This document shows, in pieces, positions 8,135 to 16,310 of a stretch of DNA of 64,000 nt. Origin of the DNA: Hydrogenophaga crassostreae (GTDB taxonomy: Bacteria > Pseudomonadota > Gammaproteobacteria > Burkholderiales > Burkholderiaceae_C). Under the pieces are notes generated by a model. It saw nothing but the letters and a program-made list of their open reading frames with translations, did no database searches and was not told the origin of the DNA. The stretch's first letter is position 1, and every line of letters begins with the position of its first letter. Location: contig NZ_CP017476.1 of assembly GCF_001761385.1 (NCBI RefSeq), forward strand, positions 4,267,501 to 4,331,500, in the 5' to 3' direction. The translations under genes were made by a program, and so were the position numbers.

Positions 8135-9961
8135 TCATCTGTGCACCGCCAGATGGCGCGGCGTCCAGGCGTGGGGAAGCTTGTGCACGAAGTGGTGCCG
8201 CGCCACATGGTAGCTGGGATCGAAACCGTAGAAGTTGCGTTGCATTCGCGCCAATTCCTGTTCGCGGTAGTGGGTCAGTGGGCGGCGGGCTTCGTCTTCG
8301 GCACGCCGAGCCTGCTTGAGCGCCAGCCGCTCCAGACCATTGTAGGAGCTGGCCAGGGCCAGTGCCCGCGCCAGACAGCGCACTTCAAAACCGGCACGAC
8401 CTTCGCTGTCGCAATGGTCGATCAGGCCCATCTCACTTGCCTTCCTGGCCAAAAGTGGCAGGCGCTGCGCCATCAGGTCTTTGGCCCCCCGCTCCCCCAA
8501 GCGGCGAGGCAGCAGGTACGTCCAGTATTCGGAACCGTAGAGGTTGCCCATGTTCTTGTAATGCGGGTTGAGCACCACGCCTTCGTGTGCCCAGACTTCA
8601 TCGGCCGCCAGCGCAAGGAAGGCGCCACCGGCTCCTGCGTTGCCGCGCAAGACACTCACGGTCCAGCGGTCGATGGTCTCCAACACAGTGAGTGCCACGT
8701 CATTCATGGCATTGATGTTGCGCCACGAGGCATCGGCCGCACTATCGCCCGTGTCGTGGGCTGCGGCTTCGATGCTGTTGAGGTCAATGCCATTGCTGAA
8801 GAAGCCCGCACCCCCCATCAACAGGAGCACTTGTGTCGGTCGCGCGCGCACAGCCAGCAAGGCCTCGCGGAGTCGCACGCATCGGTTGGTGGACATGGTG
8901 CCGTTGTAAAATTCGAACGCGAGACAACCCACGCGAGCACCGGCCGGCCCGTGTTCTGTGTATCGCAACTCGCCCCACTCGTCGTCCGGCCTCTCCAGCG
9001 CCACTGGTCGCCGTGGCAAGGCTGCTGCTTCGGTGGCAAACAAGTCTGCGGCTGTCTGTTTGAAACTGGCCTGGACCGGCTCGGTGCCAGGTGGGTCGAC
9101 GCGCCGCGCCTGCCCGATCCAGACACCGCCGTCGCAGGTACGGCGCAGCAGCGCACCGTCGCGCACCGCGAGCAACTCACCGGATGTGCTTTGTTTGAAC
9201 TCGAGCAAGCTGGTGGCACTGGCGGAATGGCCGTCCCCGAGGTAGCAGGCCTGCCCCCACAGTGCATCGAGCACACCCGGCTGTCCATCGGCACTGCGCA
9301 GTTTGGCCAGCACGGTGGTGGTGTCGTCGACCGTCCAGTGGATGCGGCGATCTCCCTGGCGCATGGCAGGCTGCCAGTGTGCGGCGGGCGCTGGCACGGC
9401 GGGCGGGTCCCGGTGGCCTGCTGCGAGACGCTGCACTGCCAGGTCGACCGCCTGCAGCGCAGCCTGCGTCACTTCACACCGGTAAAGATCCCCTTTGGTC
9501 GCTTCCCGCATAGAAAAATGCGCCTCGGCCCACACCGGTCCGGCGTCGTAGTCACCATTCGCTTGCAGCACCGTCACGCCCCAGTGCTGCTGGCCCTGCA
9601 ACACGGCCCAGTCCAGAGCGCTCGGGCCCTGATCGCCAGGGGGTCCGGGATGCACCACCAGGCAAACCACGCGCTCCCATACCGATGCCGGGATGCGTCG
9701 CTTGAGAAACGGCGCTAGCACAAGATCGGGACAGAACTTGTCGACCGCTTCTTCGGTCACCCGGTCATGGATATCGAGTTCCACACTGAGCGTGTGTCCG
9801 CGCGCGCGCAACTCGGCATACAAACGTTGCGAGAGGCTGTTGAAGCTGTGACACAGCAGCAGGATACGCAAACCCGCGCGATCATTCATGGCTGCGGCGG
9901 GTGCGGCGAAAGCGCCGCCTGTATGACCTGCCTTGACCTTCTGAGGCGCACCGTTGTTCAT
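8135..9961 (-). CDS. hypX: HypX/HoxX, CO-forming maturation enzyme for the NiFe centre
   Basis: HypX makes the active-site CO ligand under aerobic conditions, converting formyl groups from N10-formyl-tetrahydrofolate through formyl-CoA to CO. The 608-residue protein combines an N-terminal formyl-transferase-like half with a C-terminal enoyl-CoA hydratase/isomerase-like half. The first half opens with LRILLLCHSFNSLSQRLY and has HPGPPGDQGPSALDW. The second half has FEFYNGTMSTNRC, GGAGFFSNGIDLN and NAGAGGAFLALAADE. ATG 9961 (MNNGAPQKV) has a GAGGTG ribosome-binding site. A second start at 9889 (MNDRAG) is possible. It lies 70 bp after hypE, and its presence fits a hydrogenase matured in air. Confidence 0.93.
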   Translation of the reverse strand: MNNGAPQKVKAGHTGGAFAAPAAAMNDRAGLRILLLCHSFNSLSQRLYAELRARGHTLSVELDIHDRVTEEAVDKFCPDLVLAPFLKRRIPASVWERVVCLVVHPGPPGDQGPSALDWAVLQGQQHWGVTVLQANGDYDAGPVWAEAHFSMREATKGDLYRCEVTQAALQAVDLAVQRLAAGHRDPPAVPAPAAHWQPAMRQGDRRIHWTVDDTTTVLAKLRSADGQPGVLDALWGQACYLGDGHSASATSLLEFKQSTSGELLAVRDGALLRRTCDGGVWIGQARRVDPPGTEPVQASFKQTAADLFATEAAALPRRPVALERPDDEWGELRYTEHGPAGARVGCLAFEFYNGTMSTNRCVRLREALLAVRARPTQVLLLMGGAGFFSNGIDLNSIEAAAHDTGDSAADASWRNINAMNDVALTVLETIDRWTVSVLRGNAGAGGAFLALAADEVWAHEGVVLNPHYKNMGNLYGSEYWTYLLPRRLGERGAKDLMAQRLPLLARKASEMGLIDHCDSEGRAGFEVRCLARALALASSYNGLERLALKQARRAEDEARRPLTHYREQELARMQRNFYGFDPSYHVARHHFVHKLPHAWTPRHLAVHR

Positions 9962-10031
9962 GATCACCTCATTCACCGATTGACCACAGCACACATCCCA
10001 GGGCACGTGCCGTTCCGCACCACCGCCGACC

Positions 10032-11144
10032 TCAACAAATCCTCGGCAGCTGCTCGCCGCTGAGCCAGTCCACCACGCGCCGGCCACCAAAGCGGGTCGC
10101 CATTTGCACAAAATGATGCGGGTCGGTGGTGACTTCGCCGATGCGTGCCGCTTCGCCACCCAGTGGATGGGCACGCATCGCGACCAGCACGGCCTCGGCG
10201 GCTTCGGGTGCCACCACGGCGATGAGCTTGCCTTCATTGGCCACATACAGCGGGTCCAGCCCCAGCAATTCGCAGGCGGCGTCCACCTGCGGATTGACCG
10301 GAATCGCGGCCTCCTGCAGCAGCATGCCCACGTCCGACTGGCGCGCGATTTCATTCAAGGTCGTGGCCAAGCCGCCGCGCGTGGGATCTCGCAGCACGCG
10401 CACCCCACCCGGTGCAGCCGCGAGCATGGCGGCCACCAGGGTGTGCAGCGCGGCGGTGTCGCTTTCAATGGTCGTTTCGAAGGCCAGGGATTCGCGTTGA
10501 GACAGCACGGCCACGCCGTGGTCGCCGATACTGCCCGAGAGCAGCACCACGTCGCCAGCGCGCGCATTGCGTCCGCTGATGTGCACCCCTGGCGCAAGCA
10601 CGCCAACACCGGTGGTGCTGATGAAGACGCCATCGCCCTTGCCACGTTCCACCACTTTGGTGTCGCCCGTGACCACCGGCACGCCCGCCTCGCGCGCAGC
10701 GGCCGCCATGGACTTCACGATGCGCTGCAGGTCCGCCAAAGGAAACCCTTCCTCCAGGATGAAACTGGCGCTCAGGTAGAGCGGTGTCGCACCGGACATG
10801 GCCACGTCGTTGACCGTACCGTGCACCGACAGGCAACCCACATCACCGCCGGGGAAAAACAGCGGAGAGACCACATGGCCGTCGGTCGCCATGACGAGCC
10901 TCCCCTGCGTCGGGTCAAAGCCGGGCAGTTCCAACACAGCGCCGTCGTCTCCCTGGCGCAGGTAGTCGTTGTCGAATGCCGCGAGAAACACCTCTTCGAT
11001 CAGCTGCGCAGCGGCCTTGCCGCCCGCACCATGGCCCATGTCAATGTGGCCGTGCTTGATATCCAGAGGGCGGATGTAGTTCTTCTTTACGGGTTTTGGC
11101 GCGGGCATTTCACCGCCAGCGGAAGTTTCCACTTCGGTTCTCAT
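10032..11144 (-). CDS. hypE: HypE, carbamoyl dehydratase in cyanide-ligand synthesis
   Basis: HypE receives a carbamoyl group from HypF on its C-terminal cysteine and dehydrates it with ATP to a thiocyanate, which donates CN to the iron held by HypCD. The 370-residue protein has the PurM/AIRS fold motifs (GHGAGGKAAAQLIEEVF, QGDDGAVLEL, LRDPTRGGLATTLNE) and ends exactly in PRIC, the functional C-terminal Cys. The start MRTEVETS (11144) overlaps the hypD stop by 4 bp (ATGA), so translational coupling is expected. An ORF start at 11336 lies within hypD and is rejected. Confidence 0.96.
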   Translation of the reverse strand: MRTEVETSAGGEMPAPKPVKKNYIRPLDIKHGHIDMGHGAGGKAAAQLIEEVFLAAFDNDYLRQGDDGAVLELPGFDPTQGRLVMATDGHVVSPLFFPGGDVGCLSVHGTVNDVAMSGATPLYLSASFILEEGFPLADLQRIVKSMAAAAREAGVPVVTGDTKVVERGKGDGVFISTTGVGVLAPGVHISGRNARAGDVVLLSGSIGDHGVAVLSQRESLAFETTIESDTAALHTLVAAMLAAAPGGVRVLRDPTRGGLATTLNEIARQSDVGMLLQEAAIPVNPQVDAACELLGLDPLYVANEGKLIAVVAPEAAEAVLVAMRAHPLGGEAARIGEVTTDPHHFVQMATRFGGRRVVDWLSGEQLPRIC

Positions 11145-12300
11145 GGCACAGCCTCTTCGGCGGTTGAGCTGACGATGGGAATGTCGCGAAAACGACCATA
11201 GGTGTAGTGGGCGGCACAGGCACCCTCGCTGGACACCATGCAGGAACCCACCGGATTCTCTGGCGTGCAGACGGTGCCGAAAATCTTGCAGTCGGCGGGC
11301 TTCTTCACGCCGCGCAATATGGCGCCGCATTCGCACGCCTTGTTGTCGGCCACCGGCTGGTAGCTCAGGTTGAAGCGCCGCTCGGCGTCGAATGCCGCAA
11401 AGCCCTCACGAACCTTGAGCGCACTGTACGGCACCTCCCCCAGGCCGCGCCATTCGAAGCTCGGCCGGAGCTCGAACACCTCGGATACCAGGGCCTGCGC
11501 CTTGAGGTTGCCCTCGGGCGTGACAGCGCGGGTGAACTCGTTCTCAACATGGGCGAGACCTTCGTTGACCTGGCGCACCAACATCAGAATGGACTGCATC
11601 ACATCCAGTGGCTCGAAGCCGGCAATCACCACTGGCTTGCGGTACTCCTCGGCGAAATGATCGTAGGGCGCCGAGCCGATGACGATGCTCACATGGGCCG
11701 GGCCGATGAAGCCATCGATGGGCACAGTGCCGAACTGGCGTACCTCGGGGGACTCCAGGATGTGGGTGATGGCCGAAGGCGTGAGCACATGGCAGCACAA
11801 CACACTGAAATTGCTCAGGCTTTCGCGCTGGGCATCGCGAATCACCAGCGCTGTGGGCGGTGTCGTGGTCTCGAAACCGATGGCAAAGAACACCACTTCA
11901 CGTTGTGGGTTGGCGCGCGCGATGATCATGGCATCGGCGGCCGAATACACCATGCGGATGTCCCCCCCCGCGCCTTGGCCTTGATCAAGGAAAGGCTGTC
12001 GGAGGCGGGTACGCGCATCGTGTCGCCGTAGGTGCAGACGATGGCATCTTGCTCCAACGCCAGGCGAATCGCCAGGTCGATTCGACCAATGGGCAGCACG
12101 CAGACCGGGCAGCCCGGGCCATGGATCATGCGCACGTTGGCTGGCAACAATTCCGTGATGCCATAGCGAGAGATGGCATGCGTGTGACCGCCGCAGAACT
12201 CCATGAAGTGGTAGCTGCGTGCCGGATCAACCTCAGCTGCAATGCGAGCGCCGATCTGGCTGGCCAGTTCGCCGTCGCGGAATTCATCAATGTATTTCAT
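11141..12300 (-). pseudogene. hypD: HypD with a single-base frameshift at a G8 run
   Basis: HypD is the 4Fe-4S scaffold that, with HypC, holds the Fe(CN)2CO unit. The reading is split. Frame one (12300 to the tract) carries MKYIDEFRDGELA, MEFCGGHTH and GPGCPVCVLPIGR. The second frame continues with IRMVYSAADAM, FFAIGFETTTPP, the C-terminal Cys-rich KACECGAILRGVKKP and GSCMVSSEGACAA. The break is a run of eight C on the plus strand (11962-11969). One more base would restore KARGGDIRMVYS and give a normal 386-residue HypD. Everything else is conserved, so this is a recent mutation, a phase-variable tract, programmed or transcriptional slippage (-1), or a sequencing error. hypD overlaps hypC and hypE by 4 bp each. 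Confidence 0.9.
11962..11969 (-). repeat. Mononucleotide G8 run (C8 on plus strand) breaking hypD
   Basis: The eight-base homopolymer sits in the codons for Arg-Gly-Gly of the conserved 'KARGGDIRM' stretch of HypD. With eight G the downstream frame is lost; with nine it is restored. Such runs are mutable in vivo and are also common error sites for several sequencing methods. Confidence 0.85.
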
Positions 12301-12635
12301 GCGGTCACCTTTGCCTCGACGCTCGCCACTTCGTGTGGTTCGCTGTTCCCCGAGGGGGCTGGTCCAGCTCGGGGCGGCCCAGCGCTGGCCCCGCCTCCAA
12401 GCGTGTGCGTTGAAGCCTCTATCTGCGCCATCTCGGCGAACAACGCCAAGGTGAGCGCAGCCTCCTCGGGGTCGATGACGCCGATCGCATGACCCACGTG
12501 CACGATCACGTAGTCACCTACCTGAACACCGGCCACCAGCGCGACGGAAATTTCCTTGCGGATGCCCCCGAGGTTGACCACAGCCTGATCGTTGGGGCGC
12601 AGCTCCACCAGAAGCGCGGGAATGGCTAGACACAT
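12297..12635 (-). CDS. hypC: HypC/HupF-type chaperone with a repeat-encoded C-terminal tail
   Basis: HypC partners HypD in assembling Fe(CN)2CO and delivers it to the large subunit. The essential Cys2 follows the initiator (MCLAIPALLVEL), with the OB-fold pattern QVGDYVIVHVGHAIGVID. The conserved part ends near residue 80 (FAEMAQIEAS). The remaining 30 or so residues (GGGASAGPPRAGPAPSG, then NSEPHEVASVEAKVTA) are low-complexity and are largely encoded by a copy of the genome's intergenic G/C repeat (12343-12402). The product is therefore 112 aa, against about 75-95 in the family. ATG 12635 overlaps the hypF end by 10 bp, and the stop overlaps the hypD start. Confidence 0.93.
   Translation of the reverse strand: MCLAIPALLVELRPNDQAVVNLGGIRKEISVALVAGVQVGDYVIVHVGHAIGVIDPEEAALTLALFAEMAQIEASTHTLGGGASAGPPRAGPAPSGNSEPHEVASVEAKVTA
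12343..12402. repeat. Copy of the G/C-rich dispersed repeat inside hypC
   Basis: A hand alignment of 41 bases with the first tandem copy near 54960 gives 33 identities (80%), with shared blocks GGGGGCTG and GGGGCGGCCC. The element is otherwise intergenic in this window. Here it lies in frame in the 3' part of hypC and encodes most of its unusual tail. Confidence 0.7.
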
Positions 12636-13810
12636 GGTTCGATTTCCTTTTCGGGTGAATCTTGTCGGGGGTGGGTGACCAGTTGCTGAGCCGCCACCCA
12701 GGCCTGGCCGAGCGCCAGACCGGCGTCGCCGCAGCCTTTGTCTATAGGACGGAACACGGCCAAGCCTGCAGCCTGCAGGCGTGCAGTCACGCGCTCGCAC
12801 AAAATGCGATTGAAAAAACAGCCGCCGCCGAGGCAGACGGTGCGGCTACCGCGCGATGTCGCGGCACGGATGGCCCAGTCGGCCAGCGCATCGGCGAGTG
12901 CCAGGTGGAATCCTGCGGCAGCCTGGTCCCGGTGCGCCTCGGGCAGATCAAACAGGTGAGCCAAAAGCCCGCCGAGCACCAAGCGGTTGTGTGCATCGAC
13001 CGAGGCGCCGGGCAGCGGATCGGTCTTGGGGTGCTGGTGCTGGGCCAGCCAGCGTTGGGCACCGGACTCCAATGCGATCGCCGCCTGGGCTTCGTCGGTC
13101 TGGTGCAAGCAGAGGCCCAGCGCGCCGGCGGCTGCATCGAACCAGCGCCCGGTGCTGCTGGTGAACGGGCAGTTCAGTCCACGCTCCAGCATCTGCTGCA
13201 CGCCTCCGGCCATGCTGGCCCCCACCGTCGGCGCGAAGCGACACGAAATTTCCTCACCACGGCCCAATACATGCAAAGCGCTGGCCGCCATGCGCCAGGG
13301 CTCACGCGCCGCACGGTCCCCTCCGGGCAGGGCCAGTGGCTGCAAGTGCCCCAGCCGCGCCCATTGCGAACCCTGCACCCAGAGCAGTTCGCCGCCCCAG
13401 GCAGCTCCGTCGGTTCCGAGGCCGACGCCGTCGAGTGCCAGTCCAATCACTGGGCCTTCGATCCCGTGTTCGGCCACCACCGCCGCAATGTGCGCGTGGT
13501 GGTGTTGCACCCCGATGGCGGGCACCCCCAGCTTGGCAGCGAATTCCACAGCGAGTTGGGTGCTGAAAAAATCGGGATGCAGGTCGTGCGCCACCGCCGC
13601 AATGGACCGGCCATGCATGGCCAGCAGTTGGCACACAGAGGCTTCCAGCCCCGTGCAAGCCGCTGGATCGCTGAGATCGCCGTGCACAGCCGACCACCTG
13701 GGCTCCCCGGCCACCAGCAGGCAGGCGGTGTTCTTCAGCCATGCGCCAACAGCGAGAACGGTGGGCAACGCGGCGCGCGGCATGGTGGCCCGGCGATCAG
13801 AGAGCGCCAT
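12626..13810 (-). CDS. hypF: Short-form HypF, carbamoyltransferase domain only
   Basis: Full-length HypF (about 750 aa) turns carbamoyl phosphate into the carbamoyl-adenylate that loads HypE. This 394-residue version has only the C-terminal Kae1-like half, with metal-binding HHHAH (VQHHHAHIAAVV), nucleotide-site glycines (LALDGVGLGTDGAAWGGEL) and CLGGGCFFN. The acylphosphatase, zinc-finger and YrdC domains are absent. The same short form (HypF1) occurs in the C. necator MBH cluster, so this is a family variant and not decay. The start overlaps hypB by 14 bp and the stop overlaps hypC by 10 bp. A full-length HypF elsewhere in the genome would be expected if the domain set must be complete. Confidence 0.93.
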   Translation of the reverse strand: MALSDRRATMPRAALPTVLAVGAWLKNTACLLVAGEPRWSAVHGDLSDPAACTGLEASVCQLLAMHGRSIAAVAHDLHPDFFSTQLAVEFAAKLGVPAIGVQHHHAHIAAVVAEHGIEGPVIGLALDGVGLGTDGAAWGGELLWVQGSQWARLGHLQPLALPGGDRAAREPWRMAASALHVLGRGEEISCRFAPTVGASMAGGVQQMLERGLNCPFTSSTGRWFDAAAGALGLCLHQTDEAQAAIALESGAQRWLAQHQHPKTDPLPGASVDAHNRLVLGGLLAHLFDLPEAHRDQAAAGFHLALADALADWAIRAATSRGSRTVCLGGGCFFNRILCERVTARLQAAGLAVFRPIDKGCGDAGLALGQAWVAAQQLVTHPRQDSPEKEIEPCV

Positions 13811-14774
13811 CGGATGAAAGCGCGGCTTTGGCGCTGGCGAGTTCGGTTTCCAACTGCCGCACGCGCAAGCGCAATGCGGCAGTATGGCCTGTTTCCCCGT
13901 GGTCGCGATGGTGGTGGTCGTGGCCCATGGCGTGATCGAGCCAATGCAGCCAGGCGTCCATGCCTTCGCCTGTGGTGGCAGAGAGCTGGATGACTTCGAT
14001 CGCAGGGTTCACGCGACGCGCGAGCTCAATGCAGCGTGCCACGTCGAAGCGAACATGTGGCAGCAGATCGATCTTGTTGAGCACCATAAGCTGGGACGCA
14101 GCAAACATGTCGGGGTATTTAAGTGGCTTGTCTTCGCCCTCGGTCACCGAGAGGACTGCCACCTTGGCGGCTTCGCCCAGGTCCCACACGGCGGGACACA
14201 CCAGGTTGCCGACGTTTTCGATGAACAACAGGTTGTGATCTGCACCGTGATCATGATGGTGGTCGCCATGTGCGTGATCATGGCTGTGCAACTGGGCAAA
14301 CGCCTCGCTCACCATGGGTGCATCAAGGTGACAACCCTTGCCCGTGTTGACCTGGACCGCAGGCGCACCAGTGGCGCGGATGCGGTCGGCGTCGAAGCTG
14401 GTCTGCTGGTCGCCCTCGATCACAGCAACGTGCAGTGCAGGCGATCGCGCCTTGAGCGCTTCTATGGTGGCGCACAGCAGCGTGGTCTTGCCCGATCCCG
14501 GGCTGGACACCAGATTCAGGGTGGTTACCCCATGGGCTTCGAAGTGGTCGCGGTTCTGTTGGGCCACGCGGTTGTTGGCGCCCAAGATGTCGGTCTCCAG
14601 CTTGATTGCGCGCGCCTGGCTCATGCCGGGCACGGAGACCCGGGCCGCACCGGCGCCAAAGTGCAGGTCGCCACGGGCAGGGTCGATCTGCACCACGCCG
14701 GGTTCGACCCCATGGGTTTTCAGATGCCGGGCGTGAGCCGGGCTGGTGTCACTGCACCCACAAACTACGCACAT
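13797..14774 (-). CDS. hypB: HypB, nickel-binding GTPase with displaced His-rich segments
   Basis: HypB is the GTPase that, with HypA, inserts nickel into the hydrogenase large subunit. The N-terminal high-affinity nickel motif is present (MCVVCGC, Cys 2/5/7). So are the P-loop SSPGSGKT (90-97), GDQQTSFDADRI, the metal-binding GKGCHLDAP loop, ENVGNLVCPA and the guanine motif NKIDLLP. Unusually, the His-rich segments are not next to the N-terminus. One lies at residues 163-180 (HSHDHAHGDHHHDHGADH), inserted inside the G domain just before ENVGN, and another near 281-297 (HAMGHDHHHRDHGETGH). ATG 14774 is chosen over a start at 14957. The length is 325 aa. Confidence 0.95.
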   Translation of the reverse strand: MCVVCGCSDTSPAHARHLKTHGVEPGVVQIDPARGDLHFGAGAARVSVPGMSQARAIKLETDILGANNRVAQQNRDHFEAHGVTTLNLVSSPGSGKTTLLCATIEALKARSPALHVAVIEGDQQTSFDADRIRATGAPAVQVNTGKGCHLDAPMVSEAFAQLHSHDHAHGDHHHDHGADHNLLFIENVGNLVCPAVWDLGEAAKVAVLSVTEGEDKPLKYPDMFAASQLMVLNKIDLLPHVRFDVARCIELARRVNPAIEVIQLSATTGEGMDAWLHWLDHAMGHDHHHRDHGETGHTAALRLRVRQLETELASAKAALSSDGAL

Positions 14775-14821
14775 TTCATATCTCCTTCTGTTGCCCGCAG
14801 CGCTATGGCGCTGCGCATTTA

Positions 14822-15169
14822 TCAATCGTCGCTGACCTGCATGTCCAGCACCCGCAGCTCCAAGCCTCCAGTGGGCTGCAACTGATAACCACCACACGCA
14901 GGGCAAGCGTCGCCGCGCATCGAGATGGCAACCGTATGGCTGCAACCCATGCACCACGCCTGGCCAGGCGGTTCTTCGATCTCGAACGCCGCGCCATCGA
15001 GCACCGTGTCGGGTGCCAGGCTCTCCAGTGCAAACCGCAGCGCCCGCACATCCACGCCCGCCAGTTGACCCGCCTCGAGCCGCAACACCAGCAACCGCGA
15101 AAAACCCTCGCGTACGGCCGTCTCCTCCACCAGCTGTAACACGCCGCCGGCCAGACTGGCTTCATGCAT
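14822..15169 (-). CDS. hypA: HypA, nickel metallochaperone
   Basis: HypA delivers nickel together with HypB. The 115-residue protein begins MHEASLAGG, giving the nickel-binding His2. It has the structural zinc site of two CxxC pairs (WCMGC and CPACGG). The length is typical. The start overlaps the end of hoxV by 8 bp and hypB follows after 47 bp. Confidence 0.96.
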   Translation of the reverse strand: MHEASLAGGVLQLVEETAVREGFSRLLVLRLEAGQLAGVDVRALRFALESLAPDTVLDGAAFEIEEPPGQAWCMGCSHTVAISMRGDACPACGGYQLQPTGGLELRVLDMQVSDD

Positions 15170-16310
15170 CTTGCCCCTCCTTTGTAATTCCCGACGTCAG
15201 CTCGAAGGGCACGCAGGGATCAAACGCGACCATCAGCAAACGCACTTGTTGCCGTACGTAGGGGGCATGAGGATCCATCACAGCCAACCGTTGCGCCACC
15301 TCGCCGTGGGGGTTGAAATTCCATTCGGTGGGCGCGAGAACATTGCAGGTCTTTGCGGTCGTGCCATCGTCGCTCAACATCACTTGATGCACCAGCAGGC
15401 CTCTCGCCATTTCCACCCAGCCAAGGCCTTGGCCAGGCATAGTCGATAGCGAGCCCCAACGCAACCATTGGGCGCCATGATCGGGTGCTGTGGTGGGCAA
15501 ACAAAGGCGCACCAGTTCGGCCAGACGGCAGCCCAACATCGTCCAGGGGCTCAAAGGTGCTTGATCGGATGGTGTCTGCAACCGGGCCCAGGGACCTGTG
15601 TGGGCGCTGGCGCCTTGCCAAACCGGTTGCAGAGCGAACCCGGGCTGGAACGACAGCGCGGAGCTCAATGCGAGCAAGTGTTCCACCTGACCATGTGCCC
15701 GCAAAGCGCGCACGGAGGTCAATGGCCGATCAGGGGTGTCGACGTGGCGCGCATCACGCAGCAGCCGGGCTAGCCAACCACCGTGTGTCTGGCTCCAAGT
15801 CTGTAGCCAATCGCCTGCGTCCACCAGCCATGCATGCAACCACGCCGCCGGATCGATTTGCAGCAAGGTGTTTTTCAACCAGTCATGCAGCGCCGGCCAG
15901 TCTTCGGTGTGGGCGTTTTTCAGCGCGGGACAGGTGCTGAGACTTTGCACGGCAAGGTTTCCCATGGTCGCACTGGCGGTTTCAGTGGCCAGCAGGCGCG
16001 GCCAGTCCAGGCCAATGCGGCGTATGTGTTCTTGGGCCGTCTCCAAGCGCAGGCGTTTGCCGATGTCTGACGATGGCGCCAGGCACCTGTCGGGTGCGGC
16101 TGCATCGATGGCCAGTTGGGCGGCCACGCGATGTGCGTTGCCGCAGAGACTGAACAGGTTGGCCATGAGGCCGGGTATGGCCCTAAAGGGTTGACCGGTG
16201 CTCAGGCGCGATGCCCAGTCCTGGCGCGAACTGCTCAGGTTGTGTGGCGCGGGCGCACCCGGCGTGACTTGCAGCCGGCCTGCCATATTGGCTGCGGTGT
16301 AGGCACTCAT
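15162..16310 (-). CDS. hoxV: HoxV/HupK, large-subunit-like maturation scaffold
   Basis: HoxV is an accessory protein for membrane-bound hydrogenase maturation and is thought to act as a scaffold for the Fe(CN)2CO unit. The 382-residue protein is distantly related to hydrogenase large subunits. Its C-terminus has APTEWNFNPHGEVAQRL and then FDPCVPFEL, a remnant of the DPCxxC site in which the second Cys is replaced. The N-terminal half has few conserved catalytic features. It overlaps hoxT by 4 bp (ATGA) and hypA by 8 bp, so it is translated as part of the same unit. Confidence 0.88.
   Translation of the reverse strand: MSAYTAANMAGRLQVTPGAPAPHNLSSSRQDWASRLSTGQPFRAIPGLMANLFSLCGNAHRVAAQLAIDAAAPDRCLAPSSDIGKRLRLETAQEHIRRIGLDWPRLLATETASATMGNLAVQSLSTCPALKNAHTEDWPALHDWLKNTLLQIDPAAWLHAWLVDAGDWLQTWSQTHGGWLARLLRDARHVDTPDRPLTSVRALRAHGQVEHLLALSSALSFQPGFALQPVWQGASAHTGPWARLQTPSDQAPLSPWTMLGCRLAELVRLCLPTTAPDHGAQWLRWGSLSTMPGQGLGWVEMARGLLVHQVMLSDDGTTAKTCNVLAPTEWNFNPHGEVAQRLAVMDPHAPYVRQQVRLLMVAFDPCVPFELTSGITKEGQDA

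Noticed and set aside
7745..9718. A 657-codon plus-strand open frame opposite hypX and hoxA
   Set aside because: It is antisense to two clearly conserved genes. The translation has no domain, is Arg/Gln/His-rich as expected of a shadow frame in high-G+C DNA, and has no ribosome-binding site.
12626..13810. hypF as a truncated pseudogene
   Set aside because: The short HypF1 form with only the carbamoyltransferase domain is known from the C. necator MBH cluster. The frame is intact and overlaps both neighbours as a functional gene would.
10104..13993. Long plus-strand open frames (10104-11201 and 12662-13993) opposite the hyp genes
   Set aside because: Both mirror well-conserved hypE and hypF/hypB codons and show no recognisable protein features.
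15162..16310. HoxV as a third catalytic hydrogenase large subunit
   Set aside because: It keeps only a DPC remnant and lacks the N-terminal RICGxC pair and the last Cys/His, so it cannot hold a full NiFe centre.
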